A DNA stretch of 24,249 nt. Origin: JBDTGE01 sp050742975 (GTDB taxonomy: Bacteria > Actinomycetota > Actinomycetes > Mycobacteriales > Jatrophihabitantaceae). This document shows positions 17,290 through 24,249 of this stretch, piece by piece. The position numbers were made by a program, and so were the translations under genes. Position 1 is the stretch's first letter, and every line of letters starts with the position of its first letter. A model generated the notes under the pieces. The model had not been told where the DNA came from, did no database searches, and saw only the letters and a list, made by a program, of their open reading frames with translations. The stretch covers positions 1-24,249 of the forward strand of contig JBOGDQ010000186.1 of assembly GCA_050742975.1 (NCBI GenBank), read 5' to 3'.

Positions 17290-19584
17290 TCACCCACCTG
17301 CCGTCAGGGTGAGCCTGGTCGACGACGGCGATCCGGACCTGACGAGGACCAGCGCGGTCTGCTGCTGCAGGCCCGCGTAGGTCGCGGTCACGCTGTAGTG
17401 CCCCGGCAGCAGGCCGGAGATGACGAACCCGGTGTCGGTCGAGGTCGTCGTCCAGGTCTGCTTGCCGTTGACGGCGGTGATAGTCGCGCCCGGGAGCGAG
17501 CCCGACGGACCGGTGACCGTCCCGGTGATCGTCCCGGCCGCCGGCAGCAGGGTGGCGCGCACCGACGGCGGCGCGCCGTTGTCCCCGAGCGTGACGGGCA
17601 CGCTGGTGGGAACGTAGCCCGAGCGCGTGAACGTCAGCGTGTACGAGCCGGGCGCGCTCAGCCCGTTGATCGCGAAGCTGCCGACGGCCGTTCCCGAACT
17701 GAGCGTCACCGTGCCCGGCGGAGCGCCGTTGCTCGACCCGGCGACCGAGCCGCCGACCGTCACCGTCGCGCCGCCGATGCCGCTTCCGTTGGCGTCGACC
17801 AGACGGCCGGTCACGCTGCCCGTGCCGCTCGCGAGGGAGACGTTGACGCCGGCGTTGCTCTGCCCCGCGGTCAGGTCGACGATCTTGGTGTCCGCGCCGT
17901 GGCCGGGAGCGGTGAACGTCAGCACGTACGTGCCCGGCGTCGGGAGCCCGCCGATGACGTAGGCGCCGACCTGGCCGGTCGTGGGAGTGGCGACGGTCGC
18001 GGGCTTGCCGTTGACCGTCGTGCTCACCGTCGCCCCGCCGAGGGGCTTGCTGCCGTCGGTGACCGTGCCGGCGATCTGCCCCTGGCTCGCGCCCAGCGTC
18101 ACCGTCGGCTCCAGCCGCGTGTCGCCACCGTTGACCGAGTCGACGAGGGTGGATGCCTGATAGCCAGGAGTGGTGAAGGTGAGCTCGTAGCTGCCCGGCG
18201 CGGGCAGCCCGCTGAGGCGGTAGCTGCCGTCGGCGGCCGTCGTCGTCGTCGCGGTGGGCTTGGTGGTGTTGCCGCCGACCAGCGGCCGCGCCGACACCGT
18301 CGTGACGACCGGCGTCAACGTGTCGCCCGGGTTGATCGTCCCGGAGATGCTGGCCGGCTTGCCGGCGATGACCGCGTTCACGCCGCTGGTCGTGCCCTGC
18401 GCGACCGCTGCCACCGTCTGCGCGCCGCTCTGCCCGGGCGCGGACGGGTACCAGACGGGAACGAAGCCGGCCGCGCTGAACTCGAGGTAGTAGTCGGTGG
18501 GGAACAGGCCACCGAGCGTGTAGGTGCCGTCGGCCTGGGTGGCGGCCGAGCTGACGAGCACCGGCCCTTTGCGGCCGACCCGCAGCGCCTGCACCAGGAT
18601 GCGGCCCACCGGTTGATGGTCGTTCACCGAGGTCACCGTGCCGCTGATCGCGCCGCCGGTACCGGCCGGAACCTGCCCGCTCTTGGGCAGCGCGTCGGCC
18701 GGAGCGGCTGCGGCGCCACCGGAACCGCCCCCCGATCCGGCGCCGGATCCGCCGCTGCCTCCCGCGCCGCCCGCGGGCAGGAAGAACGACGCCGGCGCCT
18801 GCTTGGTCATCGGATCGCCGGAGAACACCTTCGTCAGCCCGAGCAGGAACACGCCGGCCCAGAGCGCGACGATGCTGGCGAGGATGAGCGCCGTCAGCAG
18901 CCCGCGGCTGACCAGTGGGCGCTGCCGTAGCCGCACCGTCGTCTCGCACGTCTCGGGCCCGTCGTGCTCGAGCGGCCCGTCCGCCTGCGGCGCCGGACCC
19001 CGGCCGGTCGCGGCCACGGTCACCGTGCGGTCGATCTCGCCGCCGGTGAACATCCTCGGGCCACGCACGGTCAGCAGCACGGGAGCGACGGCGCCCGCCT
19101 CGACGCGCAGCGTCGGTGGGGTGAGTTCGGTACGGACGGCACGGTCGGCGTCCACCGCCGTGAGGTTGACATCGAGCGGGACGTTTCCGTCGTTGGCCAG
19201 TTCCAGCACGAAGCGGGCACCGCGACGTGCCCGGATCATGCGCGGCTGGGTGGTCAACGTGAGCGCGAGCCGGGAGGCGACGTCGAGGTCGACATCGACG
19301 TACTGCGAGGGCAGCCGGGCTCCGTGCGAGACGACCTCGACCGTGAGGGGGTGGCGCCCGGCGGCCAGTGTGGGCGGCACGGCGAGAGACAGCGTGAGCC
19401 GGCCGCTGGCGTCGGGGAACAGCGGCAGCAAAGCCGGCTGTGCCGTGACGTACTGGTCGGGCAGCCCGATCACGCGGGCGCTGACGCCGTCGATGACCGA
19501 GCCGGTGTTGATCACATCGACGACGACGCTCGCCGTGGTACCCGGATCGACGTCGAGTTGGTTGGTGTCAGTGGCAACGCGCAT
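17290..19584 (-). CDS. Single-pass membrane protein with Ig-like cytoplasmic part and carboxypeptidase-regulatory-like repeats (764 aa)
   Basis: This is the first of three related membrane proteins. Residues 1-190 form two Ig/NEW3-like segments (opening MRVATDTNQLDVDPGTTASV). A basic stretch (RLRQRPLVSRG) is followed by one membrane helix at about 229-250. A Gly/Ser-rich linker and about six carboxypeptidase-regulatory-like repeats complete it (for example GSYRLSGLPAPGSYELTF, GAYVIGGLPTPGTYVLTF). The charge pattern and absence of a signal peptide favour a cytoplasmic N terminus and an outer repeat region. ATG 19584 gives an N terminus parallel to that of the 870-residue protein. Only a weak ribosome site is visible. 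The gene lies 234 bases after the DUF4255 gene on the same strand, with a promoter-like sequence in that gap. Relation to CIS function is inferred. Confidence 0.85.
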   Translation of the reverse strand: MRVATDTNQLDVDPGTTASVVVDVINTGSVIDGVSARVIGLPDQYVTAQPALLPLFPDASGRLTLSLAVPPTLAAGRHPLTVEVVSHGARLPSQYVDVDLDVASRLALTLTTQPRMIRARRGARFVLELANDGNVPLDVNLTAVDADRAVRTELTPPTLRVEAGAVAPVLLTVRGPRMFTGGEIDRTVTVAATGRGPAPQADGPLEHDGPETCETTVRLRQRPLVSRGLLTALILASIVALWAGVFLLGLTKVFSGDPMTKQAPASFFLPAGGAGGSGGSGAGSGGGSGGAAAAPADALPKSGQVPAGTGGAISGTVTSVNDHQPVGRILVQALRVGRKGPVLVSSAATQADGTYTLGGLFPTDYYLEFSAAGFVPVWYPSAPGQSGAQTVAAVAQGTTSGVNAVIAGKPASISGTINPGDTLTPVVTTVSARPLVGGNTTKPTATTTTAADGSYRLSGLPAPGSYELTFTTPGYQASTLVDSVNGGDTRLEPTVTLGASQGQIAGTVTDGSKPLGGATVSTTVNGKPATVATPTTGQVGAYVIGGLPTPGTYVLTFTAPGHGADTKIVDLTAGQSNAGVNVSLASGTGSVTGRLVDANGSGIGGATVTVGGSVAGSSNGAPPGTVTLSSGTAVGSFAINGLSAPGSYTLTFTRSGYVPTSVPVTLGDNGAPPSVRATLLPAAGTITGTVTGPSGSLPGATITAVNGKQTWTTTSTDTGFVISGLLPGHYSVTATYAGLQQQTALVLVRSGSPSSTRLTLTAGG

Positions 19585-19818
19585 CGCTCAGCCGTCCCGA
19601 CGTGCAGCGGACACGACGGACGGCGACGGCACACCAGATGGCGGCAAGCCAACAGCGCAGCGGTCCGGGGGCGATCGCACGCGGTACTCCCACTACTTCT
19701 CCGTCTGTCGCGGCGCAGCGCGGGCGGAGGCCGTGTCTTCCGAGGACCGGCTAGATGATCATTGTCGATCTCGCCCCGGTTGTCTACGGGTTCGGCCGGT
19801 GAGTCGTGGACAATCTGC
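19585..19818. other. Intergenic gap between the DUF4255 gene and the first membrane-protein gene
   Basis: No coding sequence is supported in these 234 bases. The gap holds a minus-strand promoter-like sequence (separate entry) and would leave a leader of about 165 bases before the ATG at 19584. I see no terminator after the DUF4255 stop. Confidence 0.6.
19758..19786 (-). promoter_or_regulatory. Putative sigma70-type promoter for the membrane-protein triplet
   Basis: On the minus strand TAGACA (plus 19781-19786, five of six consensus bases) and AATGAT (plus 19758-19763, four of six) are separated by exactly 17 bp. It lies just after the stop of the DUF4255 gene and would allow the three membrane proteins to be transcribed separately from it. 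Confidence 0.45.
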
Positions 19819-20394
19819 TTACCGGGCAGGCGATTCGCGTGGAATGGGTGATGTGAGCGCCTCGACACGCTGCACTGCGGGTGCCTGCTCGGTCCACTCG
19901 AACGCGTCGGCCGCGACGGTGACGTGCAACGTGAAAGATCCCTTCAGCTGCCCGCCGAGCCCGCTCCAGATCTCGCGGGTCTTGCTCTGCGGATCCTCGG
20001 CGAAGGACAGGTCGATCGGCGCTGCCGGGCTGCCGGACACGTACTCCTTGGGCAGCGTCTCGATGCCGGCCAGCCGGTTGATCACCTCACCGAGTAGCTG
20101 ATGCTCGTCCCGCACGCTCCCCGCCCACGCGCTGACCAGGTAACTGAGCCGGACCATCGGCAGCGGTATCCGGCGCTCCCGCCGGCCGTCCTCGCCGACG
20201 CGCACGACCGGCGAGCGGGCCGGCTGGTTGCTGCGACGCACGTCGTACAGGTACAGGTTCACCGTCAGCCGCGACAGCTGCGCCGACCACGTCCCGTTCG
20301 GAGCCTCGAAGCTGACCTCGCCGAGATCGGGCGGCAGCGGCAGCTCGGAGCGCAGCAGCTTCTCCAGGCCGTCGTCGATGAGCCGGATGAACAT
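19819..20394 (-). CDS. DUF4255 tail terminator/cap protein of the CIS (Afp16/Pvc16-like)
   Basis: This 191-residue protein matches the DUF4255 (Pvc16 N-terminal) family. The N terminus is typical (MFIRLIDDGLEKLLRSELPL), followed by VNLYLYDVRRSNQPAR near residue 45-60 and a PLPMVRLSYLVSAWAG segment near 77-92. In Afp/PVC particles it caps the distal end of tube and sheath and ends their polymerisation. The minus-strand open frame continues far upstream, antisense to the ATPase gene. ATG 20394 is chosen because a GAGAGGGG ribosome site lies just upstream and family similarity starts there. It is divergent from the AAA+ gene and is separated from the rest of the structural genes by the membrane-protein triplet. 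Confidence 0.93.
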   Translation of the reverse strand: MFIRLIDDGLEKLLRSELPLPPDLGEVSFEAPNGTWSAQLSRLTVNLYLYDVRRSNQPARSPVVRVGEDGRRERRIPLPMVRLSYLVSAWAGSVRDEHQLLGEVINRLAGIETLPKEYVSGSPAAPIDLSFAEDPQSKTREIWSGLGGQLKGSFTLHVTVAADAFEWTEQAPAVQRVEALTSPIPRESPAR

Positions 20395-20487
20395 GGCTGC
20401 CCCTCTCGTCGGCTTCGCGCCGCGACGTCGCGGACGGCCCGGGTCGACTATGCACCGCAGAGTTGATCTGCGCGATACCTTCGGCCC
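20395..20487. promoter_or_regulatory. Divergent regulatory region between cap and ATPase genes
   Basis: These 93 bases separate two divergent CIS genes and should hold both promoters. I see a perfect 14-bp palindrome (ccgcgacgtcgcgg) at 20420-20433 and a perfect inverted repeat with 6-bp arms, cgcaga/tctgcg, and a 5-base spacer at 20456-20472. No convincing -35/-10 pair was found on either strand. A CATAGT on the minus strand could be a -10 for the cap gene. The repeats are operator candidates only. Confidence 0.4.
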
Positions 20488-22443
20488 GTGCATGCGCGAA
20501 TGGTCGACCTGGTGGAACGGATCGCGGCGGCCGGCCAGCGCCGCGTCGACGCCAGCGGCGGTGGGTGGGAGTCGGCCTCGGCGTTCGCCGGTGCGCTGGC
20601 TGCCCTGCGCGCCGACCACGCGAACGCGCCGGGTCCGTCGGATCCGGTCGCCGATCTCGCCGCGGTGTTCGGGCTCGACGACGTCGACGCCGATCTGCTG
20701 TGGTCGGCGGCCGCGGCCGACCTCGATGCCAACGTGGCGCTCGCCTATGCCGCCATCGGCGGCGCGAACGGCCTGGCCTGGCCGTCCGTTGGCCTGGTGC
20801 TGGAGCTCGCCGGGATCGCGTCGTCGTCGGCGGACGGGTTCGCCCGGCTCGACGCCGACGCACCCCTGCAGCGGTTTGGCCTGCTCGAGATCGTCGGCAG
20901 CCAGGCTCGCCTGGCCCGCTCCGTCCGAGTGCCCGACGTGGTGCTGTCCGCGCTCGCGGGAGCCGACCCGAGCGATCCCGTCGTGACGCCGCTGCGCTGC
21001 GCCATCACGGCGCGGGACCTGCCGCACGGCGAGCAGATCGGGCGCGCGGTCGTCAACGGCGTGCCGCTGGTCTGGGTGCACGCGCCCGTCGGATCGCCCG
21101 GCGCCGCGCTGGCCGCGGGAGCCGTCGCCGGCCTCGGGATGAGCTGGCTGGCCGTCGACGTGCGACGCTCTCGACCGGGCGCCGAGCTCGCCGAGGCGCT
21201 CGCCCGCTGCGCGCGCGAGGCCGCGCTTCGCGCCCGGGTCCTCATCGTCGTCGGCGGCGAGCTGCTCGCCGACTCGGCCGAACACGGCGCGTTCCGCGCG
21301 CTGGCCGCCGCCGTACCCGTCGTGGTCGTCAGCAGCCGGCCGTGGAACGCCGCGTGGCTGCCGCGCTTCCCCATCGTCGTCAACGCCGAGCCGCTCACAG
21401 TCACCGATCGCGCCGCCATCTGGCGCGAGCAGCTCGGGCAGCTCGTCGTCGACGACAACGAACTGCGCCAGACGTTGCTGGGGCTGCGGCTCACGCCCGA
21501 CGATGCCGCCGAGGCTGCGCGCTACGCGCAGGTCCTGGCTCTGGCCCAGGACCGGCCGGTCGACGCACAGCTCGTCCGGGAGGCGGCCCGGCGGATCGGT
21601 GGCTCGCGGGGCACCTCCGCCGATCACGTGGAGCCGGCTGCGTCGGCGGGCGGCGGACCCGGTTTCGACGATCTGGTGCTGCCCGACCACGTCACCGCAT
21701 CCTTGCGCCGGTTGGTCTCGTGGGGCCGGCACCGCAACGAGGTGAACGCGCACGGGCCGCTCCGCGGGCGCGGCCGGGGGATCGCCGCGCTGTTCGCAGG
21801 CAACCCCGGGACCGGCAAGACGCTGGCGGCGCACGTGATCGCGGAGGAGCTCTCGGTAGATCTGTTCCAGGTCGAGCTGTCCGCGGTCGTCGACAAGTAC
21901 ATCGGCGAGACCGAGAAGAATCTCGAGAAGGTGTTCCAGGCGGCCGAGGCGCTCGACGTGGTGCTGTTCTTCGACGAGGCCGACGCGCTCTTCGGCAGCC
22001 GTTCCGAGGTTCACGACGCGCGCGACCGCTACGCCAACCAGGAGGTCTCGTACCTCCTGCAGCGGATGGAGCAGTTCGACGGCATCACGATCCTTGCGAC
22101 CAACCTGCGCGGCAACCTCGATCGGGCCTTCTCGCGCCGGATGAGCTTCATCGTCCACTTCCCCGACCCGGACCCGGCGATCCGTCGGCGGCTGTGGGAG
22201 TACCACCTGGCCCAGCTGCCGAACCGCGACAGCCGCGATCAAGTGCGGATCGACCTCCTGGCCGATCAGGCAGATCTCACCGGCGGGGACATCCGCAACA
22301 TCGTGCTCGCCGCGGCGTACGACGCGATCAGCGAGGACGCGGCGGTCGGGATGCGGCACGTCGTCGACGCGACCGTCCGGGAGTACCGCAAACTCGGACG
22401 CGTCGTCCCCGAGCACGGATTCCTCCGCCCGCCGCCGAGCTGA
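20488..22443 (+). CDS. AAA+ ATPase of the CIS (Afp15/Pvc15-like)
   Basis: This 651-residue protein has an N-terminal region of about 390 residues, Ala-rich and CIS-specific, followed by one AAA+ module. Walker A is GNPGTGKT at residues 438-445 and Walker B is VLFFDEAD with the acidic pair at 496-497. A candidate arginine-finger pair is near 550-551 (FSRRMSF), and the lid domain ends near residue 640. Afp15/Pvc15 proteins are required for proper particle assembly but are not part of the mature particle. GTG 20488 gives the longest reasonable frame. An ATG four codons later is equally possible, and neither has a clear ribosome site. It faces away from the cap gene and is the last recognisable CIS gene on this side. 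Confidence 0.93.
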   Translation: MHARMVDLVERIAAAGQRRVDASGGGWESASAFAGALAALRADHANAPGPSDPVADLAAVFGLDDVDADLLWSAAAADLDANVALAYAAIGGANGLAWPSVGLVLELAGIASSSADGFARLDADAPLQRFGLLEIVGSQARLARSVRVPDVVLSALAGADPSDPVVTPLRCAITARDLPHGEQIGRAVVNGVPLVWVHAPVGSPGAALAAGAVAGLGMSWLAVDVRRSRPGAELAEALARCAREAALRARVLIVVGGELLADSAEHGAFRALAAAVPVVVVSSRPWNAAWLPRFPIVVNAEPLTVTDRAAIWREQLGQLVVDDNELRQTLLGLRLTPDDAAEAARYAQVLALAQDRPVDAQLVREAARRIGGSRGTSADHVEPAASAGGGPGFDDLVLPDHVTASLRRLVSWGRHRNEVNAHGPLRGRGRGIAALFAGNPGTGKTLAAHVIAEELSVDLFQVELSAVVDKYIGETEKNLEKVFQAAEALDVVLFFDEADALFGSRSEVHDARDRYANQEVSYLLQRMEQFDGITILATNLRGNLDRAFSRRMSFIVHFPDPDPAIRRRLWEYHLAQLPNRDSRDQVRIDLLADQADLTGGDIRNIVLAAAYDAISEDAAVGMRHVVDATVREYRKLGRVVPEHGFLRPPPS

Positions 22444-22993
22444 CTCCGAGCACCGCGCAGGCCGTTCTGCAACCTGGCCACAATTGCTGGTTCGATTCCG
22501 CTGACTGCGGTGCTGGAGGTCGTGGCAGCCGGCCGATCAGTGTCCGGTTCCACGAGGCGGTGCTCGCCCCGTCCCTGTTTGCCGGCAAGGGCCGACCGTT
22601 GATCGGCTGAGGGTTGTGGTCGACATGCAGCCAGAACCCGCAGCCGATCATGGGCCGCAGCACATGTCTCGCGATGCGAGCGATCACGCTCGGCGGTGAC
22701 CGCTCACCCACGCGGGACCTCCAGATCGCCGGCCGATTCGCGGGCGGTCCGGAACCATGCGTCGGTCCAAGCTGTATGACGCGCGTGATACATCCCGGCA
22801 CCATCCCGTCGCCGGGCGAGCAGATCGATAGTCAAGGCACCCGGATCTCCCGCGTGGCGTGCTCGCGCACGCAGCTCGCGCTCGACCGCGTTTCGGGTGG
22901 ATCTTGTTGCGTGCCGGACGCCCCCGCCGCAGACCTGCACCATCGTTGGCGGCGGCACGGTGGCGCAGTTGGAATCGCACCTTGCTGCCGAAC
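22444..22993. other. 550-bp region without a supported gene
   Basis: Short open frames exist on both strands, but none has a ribosome site, a recognisable domain or typical GC-rich third positions. Two perfect hairpins are present: cgagcg-atca-cgctcg at 22677-22692, and cccggc/gccggg arms with an 11-base loop at 22794-22816. Neither is followed by a T tract. The hairpins could end transcription of the ATPase gene or the beta-galactosidase gene, but I cannot decide. The region marks the right border of the CIS locus. Confidence 0.55.
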
Positions 22994-24249
22994 TCAGGCG
23001 CAGGTGAGCGTCGGGGTCGCCCAGTCGGCGTGATCGTTACCGTTGCCGTCGCCCGCGTCCCCGACGATCAGATCGAGCACCTGCGCACCGGTGACGTCCA
23101 CGTCGATCGGGGCCGCCGGCTGGTGACCTCGGATCGTCGGCGTGGTAACGAGCGTCGTGCCGTCGGCGAGCACGCTGAACGTCACCGTGCCCGCGCCGTT
23201 CTTCTCGTCGTCGACACCGACCTGCGCCGTTAACCTGGTGCAGTGCCCGCCGAGATAGAGCTCGACGTCGCTGATCGAGTTCGTGCCCAGGCCCTTCGCG
23301 TAGGTGACGCCGTCGATGGTGATCGGCTTGCCGTCACCGGCCGCCTGCTCACCGTTGCTCATGTCCCGCTCGACCGGTCCCCACCCGTTCGTCGCGGAGA
23401 GGAACGGCAGGTCGCTGACGGCGTCGAGGCCGGGCATCGGCGGCGGTGGAACCGACCGGACGATGCGCTCGTCCTGGTTGGATGCCGACCGCCCGGCCTG
23501 GATATAGCTCACGGTCGCGCTGAGCGCCGACGCCTGCGGCAGCGTGCCGGTCGGAGTGCTCACCTGCCAGGTGAACGTCGCCGATCGGCCCGGGTGAACC
23601 GATCGCACCGACGCCGGGTTCGCCGGTCCGGCGCTCCAGCCGGCGGGCAGGTGCAGCGACGCGGTGAGGTTCCTCGCGTTCGGGCTGTCCTGCGGCACGC
23701 TCACCGTCGCCTTCGCGGTGAACGTCTGCCCGGACTGCGAGGTGTCGGGCACCTGCAGGTCGACGGCCGTGCCGGGCCGCTTCGGCATCGCGTACTTGTG
23801 CCGGTCGTATCCCGGGCTGGCGTTCTGCGAGACCCGCAGCGCCGAGGCGTAGCTGCCGTAGTTCGTGAGCGAGACCGCCCCCAGCCCCCCGGTGCTGCCG
23901 TCGAGATTCCACACGGCGATGGCGATCGTGTTGCGGCCGTTCGGGTTCAGGATCCCGTTCGGCACCGGGAAGCTGTGCTGCGGCCCCTTGTAGTTGACGT
24001 AGTCGCCGACCTGCCAGCCGTTCACGAACAACAGCGCCCGGTACTGGCGGGACGGGTCGTCGCTGATCGTCAGCCCGAGCGAGGTGTCCTGCCCCTTCGG
24101 CAGGTCGAGGGCGACATCGGTGCGGTACAACGACACGCCCGGCGTCGCGTCGGTCGTGGGCAGGGTGACAGGCGTCCAGTCGCCGAACGGGTAGCCGGGC
24201 AGCGACCAGCCGGCCCGTTCACCGTAGAGGCCGCCAGTGGACAGCGGAC
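22994..24249 (-). CDS. GH35-type beta-galactosidase, C-terminal part (5' end outside window)
   Basis: The frame is open to the right edge, so the catalytic TIM barrel and the start are missing. What is visible begins with a beta-galactosidase jelly-roll domain (GWSLPGYPFGDW, then SLYRTDVALDLPKGQD and a RALLFVNGWQVGDY segment, ending NTIAIAVWNLDG). It is followed by a NEW3/alpha-galactosidase-associated Ig domain (TFTAKATVSVPQ onward) and a C-terminal NPCBM carbohydrate-binding module with the signature GVTYAKGLGTNS and a final CA. GH35 enzymes with this tail are usually secreted and act on plant-derived galactans or galactosides. It points toward the CIS locus but shows no functional tie to it. 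An internal GTG at 24136 is not the start, because conserved residues continue upstream. Confidence 0.85.
   Translation of the reverse strand, partial: PLSTGGLYGERAGWSLPGYPFGDWTPVTLPTTDATPGVSLYRTDVALDLPKGQDTSLGLTISDDPSRQYRALLFVNGWQVGDYVNYKGPQHSFPVPNGILNPNGRNTIAIAVWNLDGSTGGLGAVSLTNYGSYASALRVSQNASPGYDRHKYAMPKRPGTAVDLQVPDTSQSGQTFTAKATVSVPQDSPNARNLTASLHLPAGWSAGPANPASVRSVHPGRSATFTWQVSTPTGTLPQASALSATVSYIQAGRSASNQDERIVRSVPPPPMPGLDAVSDLPFLSATNGWGPVERDMSNGEQAAGDGKPITIDGVTYAKGLGTNSISDVELYLGGHCTRLTAQVGVDDEKNGAGTVTFSVLADGTTLVTTPTIRGHQPAAPIDVDVTGAQVLDLIVGDAGDGNGNDHADWATPTLTCA

Noticed and set aside
20395..22416. Upstream extension of the DUF4255 frame, antisense to the ATPase gene
   Set aside because: Family similarity and a good ribosome site place the start at 20394; the extension is a shadow of the ATPase gene.
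22484..22500. tRNA T-arm-like sequence (ggttcgattcc)
   Set aside because: Flanking bases do not form a T stem or acceptor stem and no D or anticodon arm lies upstream at the right distance.
22955..22995. tRNA D-arm-like sequence (ggtggcgcagttgg followed by cgcacc)
   Set aside because: It resembles the 5' half of a tRNA, but the anticodon stem does not pair and no 3' half follows. It also does not fit the T-arm-like fragment near 22490 as its other half.
22614..23033. 139-residue plus-strand open frame, rich in Cys
   Set aside because: No ribosome site or domain, overlaps the end of the beta-galactosidase gene, and third positions are not GC-biased.

Overview
The window comes from a very GC-rich genome. 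It carries a DUF222/13E12-type HNH gene, a family concentrated in Actinobacteria, and has actinobacterial-style GTG starts and overlapping genes. The best reading is an actinobacterium. I cannot name the genus from the sequence.

Most of the window is one end of a contractile injection system (CIS, phage-tail-like) locus. Positions 2-7250 form a tight plus-strand run in the order usual for Afp/PVC-type systems: a repeat-rich protein of unknown role (open to the left edge), a LysM tube/baseplate protein (Afp7-like), a gpD/VgrG-type hub and spike (Afp8-like), a gp25-like wedge protein (Afp9-like), a baseplate-J-like wedge protein (Afp11-like), a tail-protein-I-like protein (Afp12-like), and a small protein with two zinc ribbons and one C-terminal membrane helix. 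Sheath and tube genes should lie left of the window. No PAAR tip, tail fibre or tape-measure gene is present here.

Positions 7251-8772 hold a DUF222/HNH gene with its own promoter-like sequence. It sits between the two arms of the locus and is probably an unrelated insertion.

Positions 8807-20394 are minus-strand. A DUF4255 tail-terminator/cap protein (Afp16-like) is followed by three consecutive membrane proteins of 764, about 870 and 1958 residues. All three share one plan: no signal peptide, about 230 residues of Ig-like domains predicted cytoplasmic, one membrane helix near residues 230-255, a linker, then a long string of carboxypeptidase-regulatory-like beta-sandwich repeats predicted outside the cell. 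The AAA+ ATPase (Afp15-like) is divergent at 20488-22443.

Positions 22444-22993 look non-coding. From 22994 to the right edge, on the minus strand, is the C-terminal part of a GH35-type beta-galactosidase, so the CIS locus appears to end at the ATPase.

Taken together, the genes suggest a CIS that stays inside the producing cell and docks to its own membrane, as described for Streptomyces and cyanobacteria, rather than a released particle with fibres. The membrane triplet and the zinc-ribbon protein are the candidate docking or firing parts and are the most novel content. Their link to the CIS is inferred from position and topology.
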